Assembly: GCA_051005695.1 (NCBI GenBank)
Contig: JBPCJC010000063.1
Location: 1 to 64,000 of the forward strand
Direction of reading: 5' to 3'
Origin: JACCTI01 sp051005695
Lineage (GTDB): Bacteria; Verrucomicrobiota; Verrucomicrobiia; Chthoniobacterales; UBA10450
DNA length: 64,000 nt
Shown here: positions 54,384 to 62,047 of the stretch, piece by piece
Layout of the letters: the number at the start of each line of letters is the position of its first letter
Numbering within the stretch: the stretch's first letter is position 1
The notes under the pieces: model-generated
Seen by the model: only the letters and a program-made list of their open reading frames with translations
Told to the model about the DNA's origin: nothing
Database searches by the model: none
Made by a program: the position numbers and the translations under genes

Positions 54384-55556
54384 ATGAAGCGGAAGCGAAT
54401 CGTCGTCATGGGCTTCATGGGCGCGATCCCCATCGCTGGCGTCGTCTGGCAACATATCCATTACATCGTCGGTCTGCAACGACTCGGGCACGACGTCTTC
54501 TACCTCGAGGATTCGGCACGGCTGCCGTACAATCCGAAGACCTTCGAGGTAAATAACAGCTTCGAATACGCAGTCGCCTCGCTCCGCATGCTGGCGACGG
54601 AATTTGGTTTCGAAAATCGTTGGGGTTTCTGTGCGCGCTACCTTCCCGGCAATCCCGGCGCGGGTTTGTCGCTGAAGAAAATTCGCCAACTCTATCGCGA
54701 CGCCGATGCCATCCTGAACGTCTGCGGCTCGCAGGAATTCAATGACGACCTGCTTGCCAGCGAGCGCATCATTTATGTCGAAAGCGATCCCGGCTTGGAG
54801 CAGATCAAAGTCGACCAGGGCAAGCGCGAGACGATCAAATATCTTCGGCGTCATCACGCCTTGTTCACCTTTGGCGAAAACGTCGGTGCTAAAAATTTTC
54901 CGGTGCCGACACACGGAATGAAATGGTTGCCAACCCGCCAGCCCGTGGTGACCGATTTCTGGAAAACCAGTCGCGCACCAAAAGCCGGCGCGGTCTTCAC
55001 TTCGGTGGCCAACTGGAACACCAGTGACTTGAAAGATTTTGTCTGGCGCGACGAAAAATATCTCTGGAGCAAATCGCGCGAGTTCCTCCGCTTCGTCGAT
55101 GCGCCGAAAAAATCCGGCGAAGAATTCGAGCTCGCGACCGACATTAAAGATGCGGCGACTCGCGAAAAATTTCGGCGCAACCGCTGGCGCTTTCGCGCGC
55201 CAATGAAGATGAGCGTGGACCACCGCGTTTATCGCGCCTATCTCCGTCAATCGAAAGGCGAGTTCACCGTCGCCAAGGATCAATACGTGCGCCTCCGCAC
55301 CGGTTGGTTTAGCGATCGCAGTGCGTGTTATCTGGCTGCGGGCCGACCAGTGATTACCCAGCAGACCGGCTTTACCGATTACTACGGCGGCGGAGCCGGT
55401 TTGTTTGCCTTCGACTCGTTAGGCGAAATCGCCGAGGCGGTAAAAATGATCAACGCCGATTACCGCCGGCACGCCCGCGCCGCCCGCGAAATCGCCTGCG
55501 AATTTTTCGAAGCCGAGACCGTCCTGCGTTCGCTCCTCGAACGCGCCGGGGTTTGA
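54384..55556 (+). CDS. GT-B-like glycosyltransferase
   Basis: A 390-residue protein. The N-terminus RIVVMGFMGAIPIAGVVWQHIHYIVGLQRLGHDV is a GT-B nucleotide-fold start, and the C-terminal half contains SDRSACYLAAGRPVITQQTG and GLFAFDSLGEIAEAVKMINADY, the acceptor-independent sugar-nucleotide region of GT4-like enzymes. The family is loose. A dispersed word lies in the 26-base gap before it (54368) and another within it (55416, Ser-Leu-Gly). Confidence 0.75.
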   Translation: MKRKRIVVMGFMGAIPIAGVVWQHIHYIVGLQRLGHDVFYLEDSARLPYNPKTFEVNNSFEYAVASLRMLATEFGFENRWGFCARYLPGNPGAGLSLKKIRQLYRDADAILNVCGSQEFNDDLLASERIIYVESDPGLEQIKVDQGKRETIKYLRRHHALFTFGENVGAKNFPVPTHGMKWLPTRQPVVTDFWKTSRAPKAGAVFTSVANWNTSDLKDFVWRDEKYLWSKSREFLRFVDAPKKSGEEFELATDIKDAATREKFRRNRWRFRAPMKMSVDHRVYRAYLRQSKGEFTVAKDQYVRLRTGWFSDRSACYLAAGRPVITQQTGFTDYYGGGAGLFAFDSLGEIAEAVKMINADYRRHARAAREIACEFFEAETVLRSLLERAGV

Positions 55557-55590
55557 AATCCTCGATCGCGTCGTGACGGATGCGCGCGTT

Positions 55591-55711
55591 GTCATTTCGA
55601 GTCGCGAAGACGACGAGCGACCCCGCAGGGTGCTTGGTCACAACAGCATGAGGGCATAATCTCAGCACCCTCTGCGAGGTCCCTCGGCGCGCTTCGCCGC
55701 CTCGGGATGAC
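55591..55711. repeat. GTCATCCCGAG-type intergenic inverted repeat, diverged copy
   Basis: The left arm GTCATTTCGAGTCGCGAAGACG... and right arm GCGAGGTCCCTCGGCGCG...CTCGGGATGAC fill the 55557-55801 gap. Its inner part holds a second inverted pair, AGGGTGCT near 55627 and AGCACCCT at 55663-55670. Confidence 0.75.
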
Positions 55712-55801
55712 AAGGTGTGCAAGCCACTCGCGCGTTTTTTCGCGGTAAGCGTCGGGATTTGATTTCCCGGGCTTCTGTCCCATCTTCTCCGTCTTCTCGC
55801 G

Positions 55802-57295
55802 ATGTTTCGTTGCTGTTTTTGGCTCTGCCTCACTCTCTTCATCGCCAGCAATCTCGAGGCGCAACCGAACGGAAAAATCCAGAAAAGTCTGGTGCGCATT
55901 ACCGCTACCGACGTCGAGCCGGATTATCGCGCGCCTTGGAATTCCGGCGGAATTCAGCGCGGCGTCGGCGCCGGTTTCATTATCGATGGGGACCGGATCA
56001 TGACCAACGCGCACGTGGTCAGCAACAGCCGCTACCTCACGGTCGAACGCGAAGGCGATCCGAATAAATATCCGGCGACGGTTTTATTCGTGGCGAACGA
56101 TTGCGATCTCGCGCTCATCAAAGTGGCCTCGCCTAATTTCTACACAAACATGGCGCCGCTGATCCTCGGCGGCATTCCGGAATTGGAGTCCACGGTGTCG
56201 GCTTACGGTTATCCGATCGGCGGGCAACGGATGTCGGTCACGACTGGGATTGTTTCGCGCATCGACTTCCAGGTGTACTCGCATTCCTCGATCGATTCGC
56301 ACCTTGCGATTCAGATCAGCGCGCAGATTAACCCGGGCAACAGCGGCGGCCCGGTGATGCAAGGCGGCAAAGTCGTCGGGGTCGCGTTTCAAGGCTACAG
56401 CGGCGACGTCGCGCAAGGCGTCGCCTACATGATTCCGACGCCGGTGATCATGCGTTTCCTGAAAGACATCAGCGACGGCCATTACGACAAGTACGTCGAT
56501 CTCGGGATCACTTTTTCGAAACTACAAAACCCGGCGCAGCGGCGTTTCCTCGGACTGCAGGATGACGATCGCGGCGTGCTCGTGAACACGGTGATCGCCG
56601 CGGGCACCGCTGCGAAAGTGCTTAAACCCGGCGACGTGCTTCTGGCTATCGATAGCCATCCGATATCGAGCGACGCCTTCGTCGAACTCGATGGCGAGCG
56701 CGTGGAAATGCCGGAAGTGGTCGAGCGAAAATTCAAGGGCGACACGGTCAAGCTCGACCTCCTGCGCGACAAACAACCACTTAGCGTCACGGTCGATCTC
56801 GGCCCGGTCTGGCCCTATCTTTTTCAGGGTCACACTTACGATGTCGAGCCGCGCTACATCGTTTTCGGCGGCCTGCTTTTCCAACCGCTCTCCCTCGATC
56901 TAATCGCGGCCTACCAACCGCAGGACCTGCGTCTCCGGCATTACTTTGATTTCTTCGTGCTCGAACAAATCTATCTGCAACATCCGGAAGTGATCGTGCT
57001 GACGAATATCCTTCCCGATCCGATCAACACCTACCTGCAACCGTATCGCTCCGGAATCGTCGATGAGGTCAACGGCACAAAAATTCGCACGCTCGACGAT
57101 CTCGCCAAAGCCTTCGCAGAAACGCCCGAGCGTTTTGTCATTCGCATGATTGGCGACGGACCGCCGCTGGTGCTGGATCGCGCGGAAGTGGAAGCGGCGC
57201 GTGAGCGCATCAAGTCGCGCTACAACGTCGTGCGCGAACAAAACCTGAACGAGCAACCGCCGCCGAAACCGCCGATCAACGGAGAGAACAAGTGA
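55802..57295 (+). CDS. exported trypsin-like serine protease with PDZ domains (DegP-like)
   Basis: A 497-residue periplasmic protease with a signal peptide (MFRCCFWLCLTLFIASNLEA). The triad is intact: H71 in TNAHVV, D102 in NDCDLALIK and S181 in NPGNSGGPV. A first PDZ follows (GVLVNTVIAAGTAAKVLKPGDVLLAID), then a long region with a second PDZ-like segment near the C-terminus (VDEVNGTKIRTLDDLAKAF). It is longer than classical DegP. The stop overlaps the next gene, a dead paralogue, so the two are coupled. Confidence 0.9.
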   Translation: MFRCCFWLCLTLFIASNLEAQPNGKIQKSLVRITATDVEPDYRAPWNSGGIQRGVGAGFIIDGDRIMTNAHVVSNSRYLTVEREGDPNKYPATVLFVANDCDLALIKVASPNFYTNMAPLILGGIPELESTVSAYGYPIGGQRMSVTTGIVSRIDFQVYSHSSIDSHLAIQISAQINPGNSGGPVMQGGKVVGVAFQGYSGDVAQGVAYMIPTPVIMRFLKDISDGHYDKYVDLGITFSKLQNPAQRRFLGLQDDDRGVLVNTVIAAGTAAKVLKPGDVLLAIDSHPISSDAFVELDGERVEMPEVVERKFKGDTVKLDLLRDKQPLSVTVDLGPVWPYLFQGHTYDVEPRYIVFGGLLFQPLSLDLIAAYQPQDLRLRHYFDFFVLEQIYLQHPEVIVLTNILPDPINTYLQPYRSGIVDEVNGTKIRTLDDLAKAFAETPERFVIRMIGDGPPLVLDRAEVEAARERIKSRYNVVREQNLNEQPPPKPPINGENK

Positions 57296-58809
57296 TGCGG
57301 AGCATCCGATTTTCATTCAGTGCGCTCCTGATTGGCTTGCTCGTGTTCGCGCCGTTCGCCGAGGCAAAGACGGCGCCACCAACAATCGCCGCCGCTCCCG
57401 CAGTCAAGCCAAAGGAGCTCTCGTTAGTCCGGGTGAATGTCACCGGACAGCCCTACGATTACATGCGGCCGTGGCAAAAGAAGGCGCCGTTTTCGAAGCG
57501 CGCGCTTGGTGCCGTTCTCTCGAAAGGTCGCGTCCTCGTGACCGCGGATTTGGTGGCGAACCAAAATTACGTCGAGTTGGAGCGCGCCGAGACCGGCGAG
57601 AAAACGGGCGCGAACGTGATCGTGATTGATCACGAAGCGAACCTCGCGCTGATCGAGCCTAACGATAAGAAATTCCTCGACGGTTTGACCCCGTTGCAGT
57701 TGGCCATGGACACCGTGGTCGGCGATCACTTGGCCGCGCTGCAACTCGAACCGACGGGCGCGCTGGTCGTCACCGAAGGGTTGGTCACGACAGTGCAAAT
57801 GACTCGTTATCCTGCCGATGTCGGGCAGTTCCTGACTTATCGCGTGAGCATGACGATGCAGTATCGCGACAACAGTTACACCATTCCGCTGGTCAAAAAT
57901 AACAAGCTTGCCGGATTGCTTCTGCGGTACGATCCGCGCTCGCAGGTGCTCGATGCGATTCCGGCGCCGATCATCGCGCATTTTTTAAAAGCGGCCGAGG
58001 CCGATCCGTATCGCGGTTTTCCCTCTGCTGGTTTTAGTTTTTTCCCGACACGCGATCCGCAGTTGCGAAAATTTTCCGGGCAAACCGGCAAGCCCGGGGG
58101 CGTCTACGTGATGAGCCTGGAACCGAACATGCCGGCAGCGAAAGCGGGCATGCAGGTGGGCGACGTGATCGTTTCCGTCGACCACAACGAGATCGACCAA
58201 AACGGCAACTACGTCGATCCGTTATACGGCAAGATCGAGTTCACGAATTTGATCACCGGCCGCACCTACGCCGGCGAGACGATGCAGTTTCAAATTCAGC
58301 GCGCTGGAAAACCGATGCAGCTCGATGTGGTCCTCGAGCACCGGGACGCGAACGATTACGTCATCCCGCCGTATAACGCCGATCAACCGCCACCGTATCT
58401 CGTCCTCGGCGGGCTCATCTTCCAGGAATTGTCGCGCCAGTACTTAAAGGAATGGGGAACCAACTGGTTGAAGGACGCCCCGCAGCGGTTCGTTTATCTC
58501 GATCGTTTTCAATCGGAACTTTATCCCGAAGGCAATCGCCGGATTGTCATCCTCACCCAGGTGCTGCCGGCAAACAGCACCATCGGTTACGACGACTTCG
58601 CCTATCTCACGGTCACGAAAGTGAACGGCCGGGAGATCAAATCTCTGCGCGATCTCGCGGAGGCGGTGAAGCAACCGATCGATGGTTTCGTGAAAATCGA
58701 GACCGAGGAAGATCCGAAACAGTTGGAGCTGGATATGTCGCAGGTCGCCGCGGAAGCGTCCGCGCTCCAGCAAAATTACGGTTTGCCCGCGCTTCAGCGG
58801 CTCGAGTAA
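57292..58809 (+). CDS. catalytically inactive paralogue of the adjacent DegP-like protease
   Basis: 505 residues (GTG 57292, or ATG 57295), signal RFSFSALLIGLLVFAPFAEA. It aligns along its whole length with the preceding gene: QPYDYMRPW against PDYRAPW, RVLVTADLVANQN against RIMTNAHVVSNSR, EANLALIEPN against DCDLALIKVA, PYLVLGGLIFQ against RYIVFGGLLFQ, and a PDZ GVYVMSLEPNMPAAKAGMQVGDVIVSVD. The catalytic His has become Asp86 and the Asp has become Asn117; the Ser loop GNSGGP is DNSYTIP. It is therefore a pseudoprotease, perhaps a regulator or complex partner. It carries words at 57421 and 57659. Confidence 0.85.
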   Translation: MMRSIRFSFSALLIGLLVFAPFAEAKTAPPTIAAAPAVKPKELSLVRVNVTGQPYDYMRPWQKKAPFSKRALGAVLSKGRVLVTADLVANQNYVELERAETGEKTGANVIVIDHEANLALIEPNDKKFLDGLTPLQLAMDTVVGDHLAALQLEPTGALVVTEGLVTTVQMTRYPADVGQFLTYRVSMTMQYRDNSYTIPLVKNNKLAGLLLRYDPRSQVLDAIPAPIIAHFLKAAEADPYRGFPSAGFSFFPTRDPQLRKFSGQTGKPGGVYVMSLEPNMPAAKAGMQVGDVIVSVDHNEIDQNGNYVDPLYGKIEFTNLITGRTYAGETMQFQIQRAGKPMQLDVVLEHRDANDYVIPPYNADQPPPYLVLGGLIFQELSRQYLKEWGTNWLKDAPQRFVYLDRFQSELYPEGNRRIVILTQVLPANSTIGYDDFAYLTVTKVNGREIKSLRDLAEAVKQPIDGFVKIETEEDPKQLELDMSQVAAEASALQQNYGLPALQRLE

Positions 58810-58820
58810 ATCACCACTCG

Positions 58821-60239
58821 TTAGGCGGACGGAAGCTCGCCGCTGCGTTCGAGAAAGGCCGCCATCTCAGCATCGTAGGTTTTGAAGGGATCGCCCATGA
58901 CCAAGAACTCCCGGCTGCCGGTGGCCACGGAATCCCAGTTGATCACGTAAGGCAGCTCGCGTTCCTGAAACCACTCGACCGCGCGCGCCCGCGCGACCGC
59001 GCGCGTGTCCTGCGGCGCCGTGGTCGTGGCATTCGCCTGGCGCACACTGTGGTTCCATTCGCCGATCCGTTTCGCCGCCGGCACGCCGAAGAAGAGGCCC
59101 TTCGTGGGATCGATGTTGTGATATTCGAGGTCGAGACTTTGCAGCCACGGATCGTCCCACCCGAGGCCCTCGGCTTCCCGGAAAGTTTCCAGCAGCCACT
59201 TTTTTGTGATCCAGTCCACTCCGCCGATGAGCGCTTCCGGTTTCTTCCCGATCGCATCGAGCGTGAAGCTCCAGCTCTCCAGCAACCAATCGGTCTCCTC
59301 GTTCAAGCCCGCGAGATGTGCCTGCGCCAGCGCGTGAAATTCCCATTGCAGATCGAGACCGCCGATCGTTTTTCCGTTCTCCAGCTGCACGATCCAGGCC
59401 TGCGTCGGATCGCGCGAAATCGAACGCGTGCTCTGGACGGCATCGAGCAGGCTGAAATTTTTCTTCAACGCGCCTTGCTCGAGCAAGCTGAGCACGCAAG
59501 CGGTCGTGCCGATTTTTAGCGCGTTCGCAAACGGGCTCATGTTCGAATCGCCGATGAGCAAGTGCAGCCGCCGATATTTCCGATAATCCGCCAGCGGCTC
59601 GTCACGCGCATTGATGATCGCGCGATTGAATTGCACCCACTGATAGATGTCGTTGACGATGTGATCGGCGCGCTGGCTGAGCTGGAAATCGACCTTGGTC
59701 TCGTTAGGCGGAAGCTCGAAGTCGAAGGCCAGCGGATTCGCCTGTCCCACCCGGCCGGCGCCAGTAAAAATTTGGCGAGTGGCAAGAAAAGCGAGCAGAG
59801 TCCCGAGCACCGGCGGGGTGAACTGCGCCTCGCGTTTCATCAAATAATTTTCGTGGCAACCGAAGGTCGCACCCGTGTGGTGATCGACATTGTTCTTGAT
59901 GAACGAGACCCGGTCAGCCGCGCCGAGAGCGTTCAGCGCCGATTGCAAAAGCTCATCGCCGGCAATGTCGTAGGCGACCATGTCACGCAAACTCAAACAC
60001 TCCGGCGAGGCATATTCGATATGCCCCATGTCCAGATAAACCCGGCCGCCGTTGCGCAAGAACCCGCCGTTGCCCGGCGGCTCCTCATAGTCGCGATAAT
60101 GCAGATCGAGCGCGCCCGCCTTGGCTTTGCGGAAGAGAAAATTTTTCACCCGCGCGGGCCACGCTTCCGCGCCGCCGGTCTGGCTGTCGCCCTTAATCAG
60201 GCAGCCGTATTCCGTTTCGATCCCGACGATTCGATCCAT
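58821..60239 (-). CDS. PafA/Dop-family ligase or deamidase of the Pup/UBact system
   Basis: A 472-residue carboxylate-amine ligase. MDRIVGIETEYGCLI is the ATP-site start. NGGRVYLDMGHIEYASPEC, KNNVDHHTGATFGCHENYL, RAIINARDEPLADYRKYRRLHLLIGDSNMSPFANALKIGTTACV and WDDPWLQSLDLEYHNIDPTKG match the PafA/Dop core throughout, closer by eye to PafA than Dop. Such enzymes attach or process Pup (Actinobacteria) or UBact (Verrucomicrobiota, Nitrospirae) on proteasome substrates. No Pup/UBact, proteasome or Mpa gene is visible in the window. The TAA stop lies in a dispersed word (58818-58824). Confidence 0.85.
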   Translation of the reverse strand: MDRIVGIETEYGCLIKGDSQTGGAEAWPARVKNFLFRKAKAGALDLHYRDYEEPPGNGGFLRNGGRVYLDMGHIEYASPECLSLRDMVAYDIAGDELLQSALNALGAADRVSFIKNNVDHHTGATFGCHENYLMKREAQFTPPVLGTLLAFLATRQIFTGAGRVGQANPLAFDFELPPNETKVDFQLSQRADHIVNDIYQWVQFNRAIINARDEPLADYRKYRRLHLLIGDSNMSPFANALKIGTTACVLSLLEQGALKKNFSLLDAVQSTRSISRDPTQAWIVQLENGKTIGGLDLQWEFHALAQAHLAGLNEETDWLLESWSFTLDAIGKKPEALIGGVDWITKKWLLETFREAEGLGWDDPWLQSLDLEYHNIDPTKGLFFGVPAAKRIGEWNHSVRQANATTTAPQDTRAVARARAVEWFQERELPYVINWDSVATGSREFLVMGDPFKTYDAEMAAFLERSGELPSA

Positions 60240-60343
60240 CCCTGGGCGAACAATTCCTCAGCTGCACGGCAGCGACAAGAGCGTTGTCATCCACCTGCGG
60301 GCGAGCTTGAGTTTGGCGGAGAAGCTTTCACCTTCTTCTGCAG

Positions 60344-60799
60344 ATGAGCGCCCTACCGATCCGCAGCCCCTTCGCCAAAGTTCACGGCATTTTTCATTTC
60401 GGGCGGATGCTCGATAAAATCAAAGTGCACGCCCACGGCCAATTGCCTAACGAGTATGTTCCGAATCTCGGGCGCGGCTTCGACGGACGTTGCGTTGCCT
60501 TTTTGAAGATTGCTTATCCCACGCTGGTCGAACGCGTCGGCGAAGAGGGCAGCGACGAGGAAATTCTTCAGTGGTGTTTTGCGCAGGGACGAAAACCGGC
60601 CGAGGACGAAATCCACGTCTGGAATGAATTCATGCGCAAGTGCGGCTGGAACGATGGGATCACCGAGACCCTCGACCGCCGCAAAAAGGAGGCGAGCATG
60701 TCGGAGCGGGCGGAAATCCGGACGATGTTCGAGTTCATCGACGCCGACGAAGGGCGAACGCCGCCCGACGCGAAAAACTTCGACGAGAAAAACGCCTAA
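60344..60799 (+). CDS. DUF5069 protein
   Basis: 151 residues: LPIRSPFAKVHGIFHFGRMLDKIKVHA, LPNEYVPNLGRGFDGRCVAFL, SDEEILQWCFAQGRKPAEDEIHVWNEFMRKCGW. This is DUF5069, a soluble family of unknown function common in Verrucomicrobiota. It is divergent from the PafA-family gene with ~100 bases between. The stop TAA (60797-60799) overlaps the stop of the convergent small gene. Confidence 0.88.
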   Translation: MSALPIRSPFAKVHGIFHFGRMLDKIKVHAHGQLPNEYVPNLGRGFDGRCVAFLKIAYPTLVERVGEEGSDEEILQWCFAQGRKPAEDEIHVWNEFMRKCGWNDGITETLDRRKKEASMSERAEIRTMFEFIDADEGRTPPDAKNFDEKNA

Positions 60800-60802
60800 C
60801 GA
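60796..60802. other. CTAACGA word providing overlapping stops for two convergent genes
   Basis: On the plus strand GCC TAA ends the DUF5069 gene (60797-60799). On the minus strand ACT CGT TAG ends the 54-aa membrane protein (60798-60796). The same arrangement, mirror-imaged, occurs at 17821-17827. Confidence 0.8.
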
Positions 60803-60960
60803 GTGGTCGGGAGCGCGCCGATTGGATTCGGCGGCGGTGGCGGTTGCGCCCGGTAATCGATTACCTTCCAAACCGCCAGCACGAGAAGAAGAACGGCCAG
60901 CGCGCTCGCGACTAGGCGCGCGCGGGTCGGCCGGGCTGCGTCATCCCCTCGCCCAGCCAC
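60796..60960 (-). CDS. small single-pass membrane protein, 54 aa
   Basis: It starts at GTG 60960 (VAGRGDDAARPTRARLVASA) and has one strongly hydrophobic helix (LAVLLLVLAVWKVI). A Pro-rich tail ends in ALPTTR with ACT CGT TAG. It lies just after the pterin dehydratase gene on the same strand, 5 bases on. Support: a clean helix, conserved end context with the word, and no competing frame. Family unknown. Confidence 0.5.
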   Translation of the reverse strand: MAGRGDDAARPTRARLVASALAVLLLVLAVWKVIDYRAQPPPPPNPIGALPTTR

Positions 60961-60965
60961 GCCGT

Positions 60966-61250
60966 TTACTCCGAGAGCGTATCGATCCGTTCCGCCAGCC
61001 CGAAGTCGAGATCGGTCAACCCGCCCTTGCTGTGCGTCGAAAGAATCAGGCGCACCTTGTTGTAACGGATATCGATGTCGGGATGATGCTCTTCATCCTC
61101 GGAAACTTCCGCGACCGCGTTTACGAAATCGATCGATTCCGTGAAATCATCAAACTCGAAGGTTCGTTCGATGTGCTTCTTCTCGAGCTCCCATTCCGGG
61201 ATCTTTTTCAGGCGGGTTTTAAGCTCCTCCGCTTTGATCAGGTCAGCCAT
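60966..61250 (-). CDS. phhB: pterin-4a-carbinolamine dehydratase
   Basis: 94 residues: IPEWELEKKHIERTFEFDDF, SIDFVNAVAEVSEDEEHHPDIDIRYNKVRLILSTHSKGGLTDLDF. The catalytic HHPD and the later His are present (E-E-H-H-P-D-I, S-T-H-S-K-G-G-L-T). It dehydrates 4a-hydroxytetrahydropterin after aromatic hydroxylases and can also act as a dimerisation cofactor (DCoH). Confidence 0.95.
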   Translation of the reverse strand: MADLIKAEELKTRLKKIPEWELEKKHIERTFEFDDFTESIDFVNAVAEVSEDEEHHPDIDIRYNKVRLILSTHSKGGLTDLDFGLAERIDTLSE

Positions 61251-61446
61251 AGCGGGGAACGAGTAGCATCCCCAAACTCATTTGCAATGGCGATCACGCA
61301 CGTTTTTGAGTCGCCTTCGCAAAATAATTTCCGCCTCGCGCGCAGGCACGATTTTTCGTCAAACCTGAAGCCGCGCGATGAATGGAAAACCCGCCCCGGC
61401 CACGGTTGACGCCGTACCCTTCATCCGCTAATTAGCATCCGCCGCA

Positions 61447-61520
61447 GCACCCGTAGCTCAACTGGATAGAGCATCTGACTACGGATCAGAAGGTTTGAAG
61501 TTCGAATCTTCACGGGTGCG
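61447..61520 (+). tRNA. tRNA-Arg (ACG)
   Basis: A 74-nt cloverleaf: acceptor GCACCCG (61447-61453) pairs with CGGGTGC (61513-61519), discriminator G. The D arm is in GCTCAACTGGATAGAGC. The anticodon stem TCTGA/TCAGA encloses loop CTACGGA with anticodon ACG (read as ICG after deamination). The T arm contains TTCGAAT. CCA is not encoded. Confidence 0.96.
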
Positions 61521-61591
61521 CTTTCGTCTCGGCTTTTGGGCGGAACAATCATCTCCTTGTCGCCTCGGCGAATTTTCGCTAAGCAACACAG

Positions 61592-61786
61592 ATGATCGAC
61601 GACGAAGACGACCTGCATTTTGTCCGACACGCCACCGCCGAACTCGCGATCTCTTTCACCGATCCAGGCGATCATAATTTGCACGCCGCCTTCAACGGGC
61701 TGATCAAAGCCGTCGAAGCGGATCGACAGCGTCTACGCGCACTCGAAGAAGAAGTGAAGGAGCTGCGCGCCAAGAGCGGCGGATAG
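61592..61786 (+). CDS. small hypothetical protein, 64 aa
   Basis: MIDDEDDLHFVRHATAELAI, then HNLHAAFNGLIKAVEADRQR and a C-terminal coiled coil (LRALEEEVKELRAK). Acidic start and helical end. I do not recognise a family. It lies downstream of the tRNA in the same direction. Confidence 0.55.
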   Translation: MIDDEDDLHFVRHATAELAISFTDPGDHNLHAAFNGLIKAVEADRQRLRALEEEVKELRAKSGG

Positions 61787-61828
61787 TCCGTTCCTCGACC
61801 CGTCATCGCGCGCGAGCGTGCGTCATGT

Positions 61829-61979
61829 GTCATCCCGAGTCGCGAAGACGACGAGGGACCTCGCACGCAGCGTGTGCCTCCCAACCGCCCCGCGCTCGCT
61901 TCGCAAGTCCGCGCTCCGATTCGCCGAAAACCAGCGCGTGCAAGCGAGATCCTTCGTCGTCTCCGCGACTCAGGATGAC
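61829..61979. repeat. GTCATCCCGAG-type intergenic inverted repeat, full copy
   Basis: The left arm GTCATCCCGAGTCGCGAAG... to GGGACCTCGC and right arm GCGAGATCCTTCGTCGTC...ACTCAGGATGAC lie between the small gene and the helicase. The best-preserved of the four copies. Confidence 0.8.
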
Positions 61980-62047
61980 AACTGGTCCTTCTCGGTCGCC
62001 CCTCCTGATTGCGCCCCCTTTCAATCCCGCCAAGTTAGCGCCTCCGC

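Noticed and set aside
61287..61409. Possible 40-codon gene (MAITHVFESPSQNNF...) before the tRNA
   Set aside because: Short, no ribosome-binding site, no recognisable feature; insufficient support.
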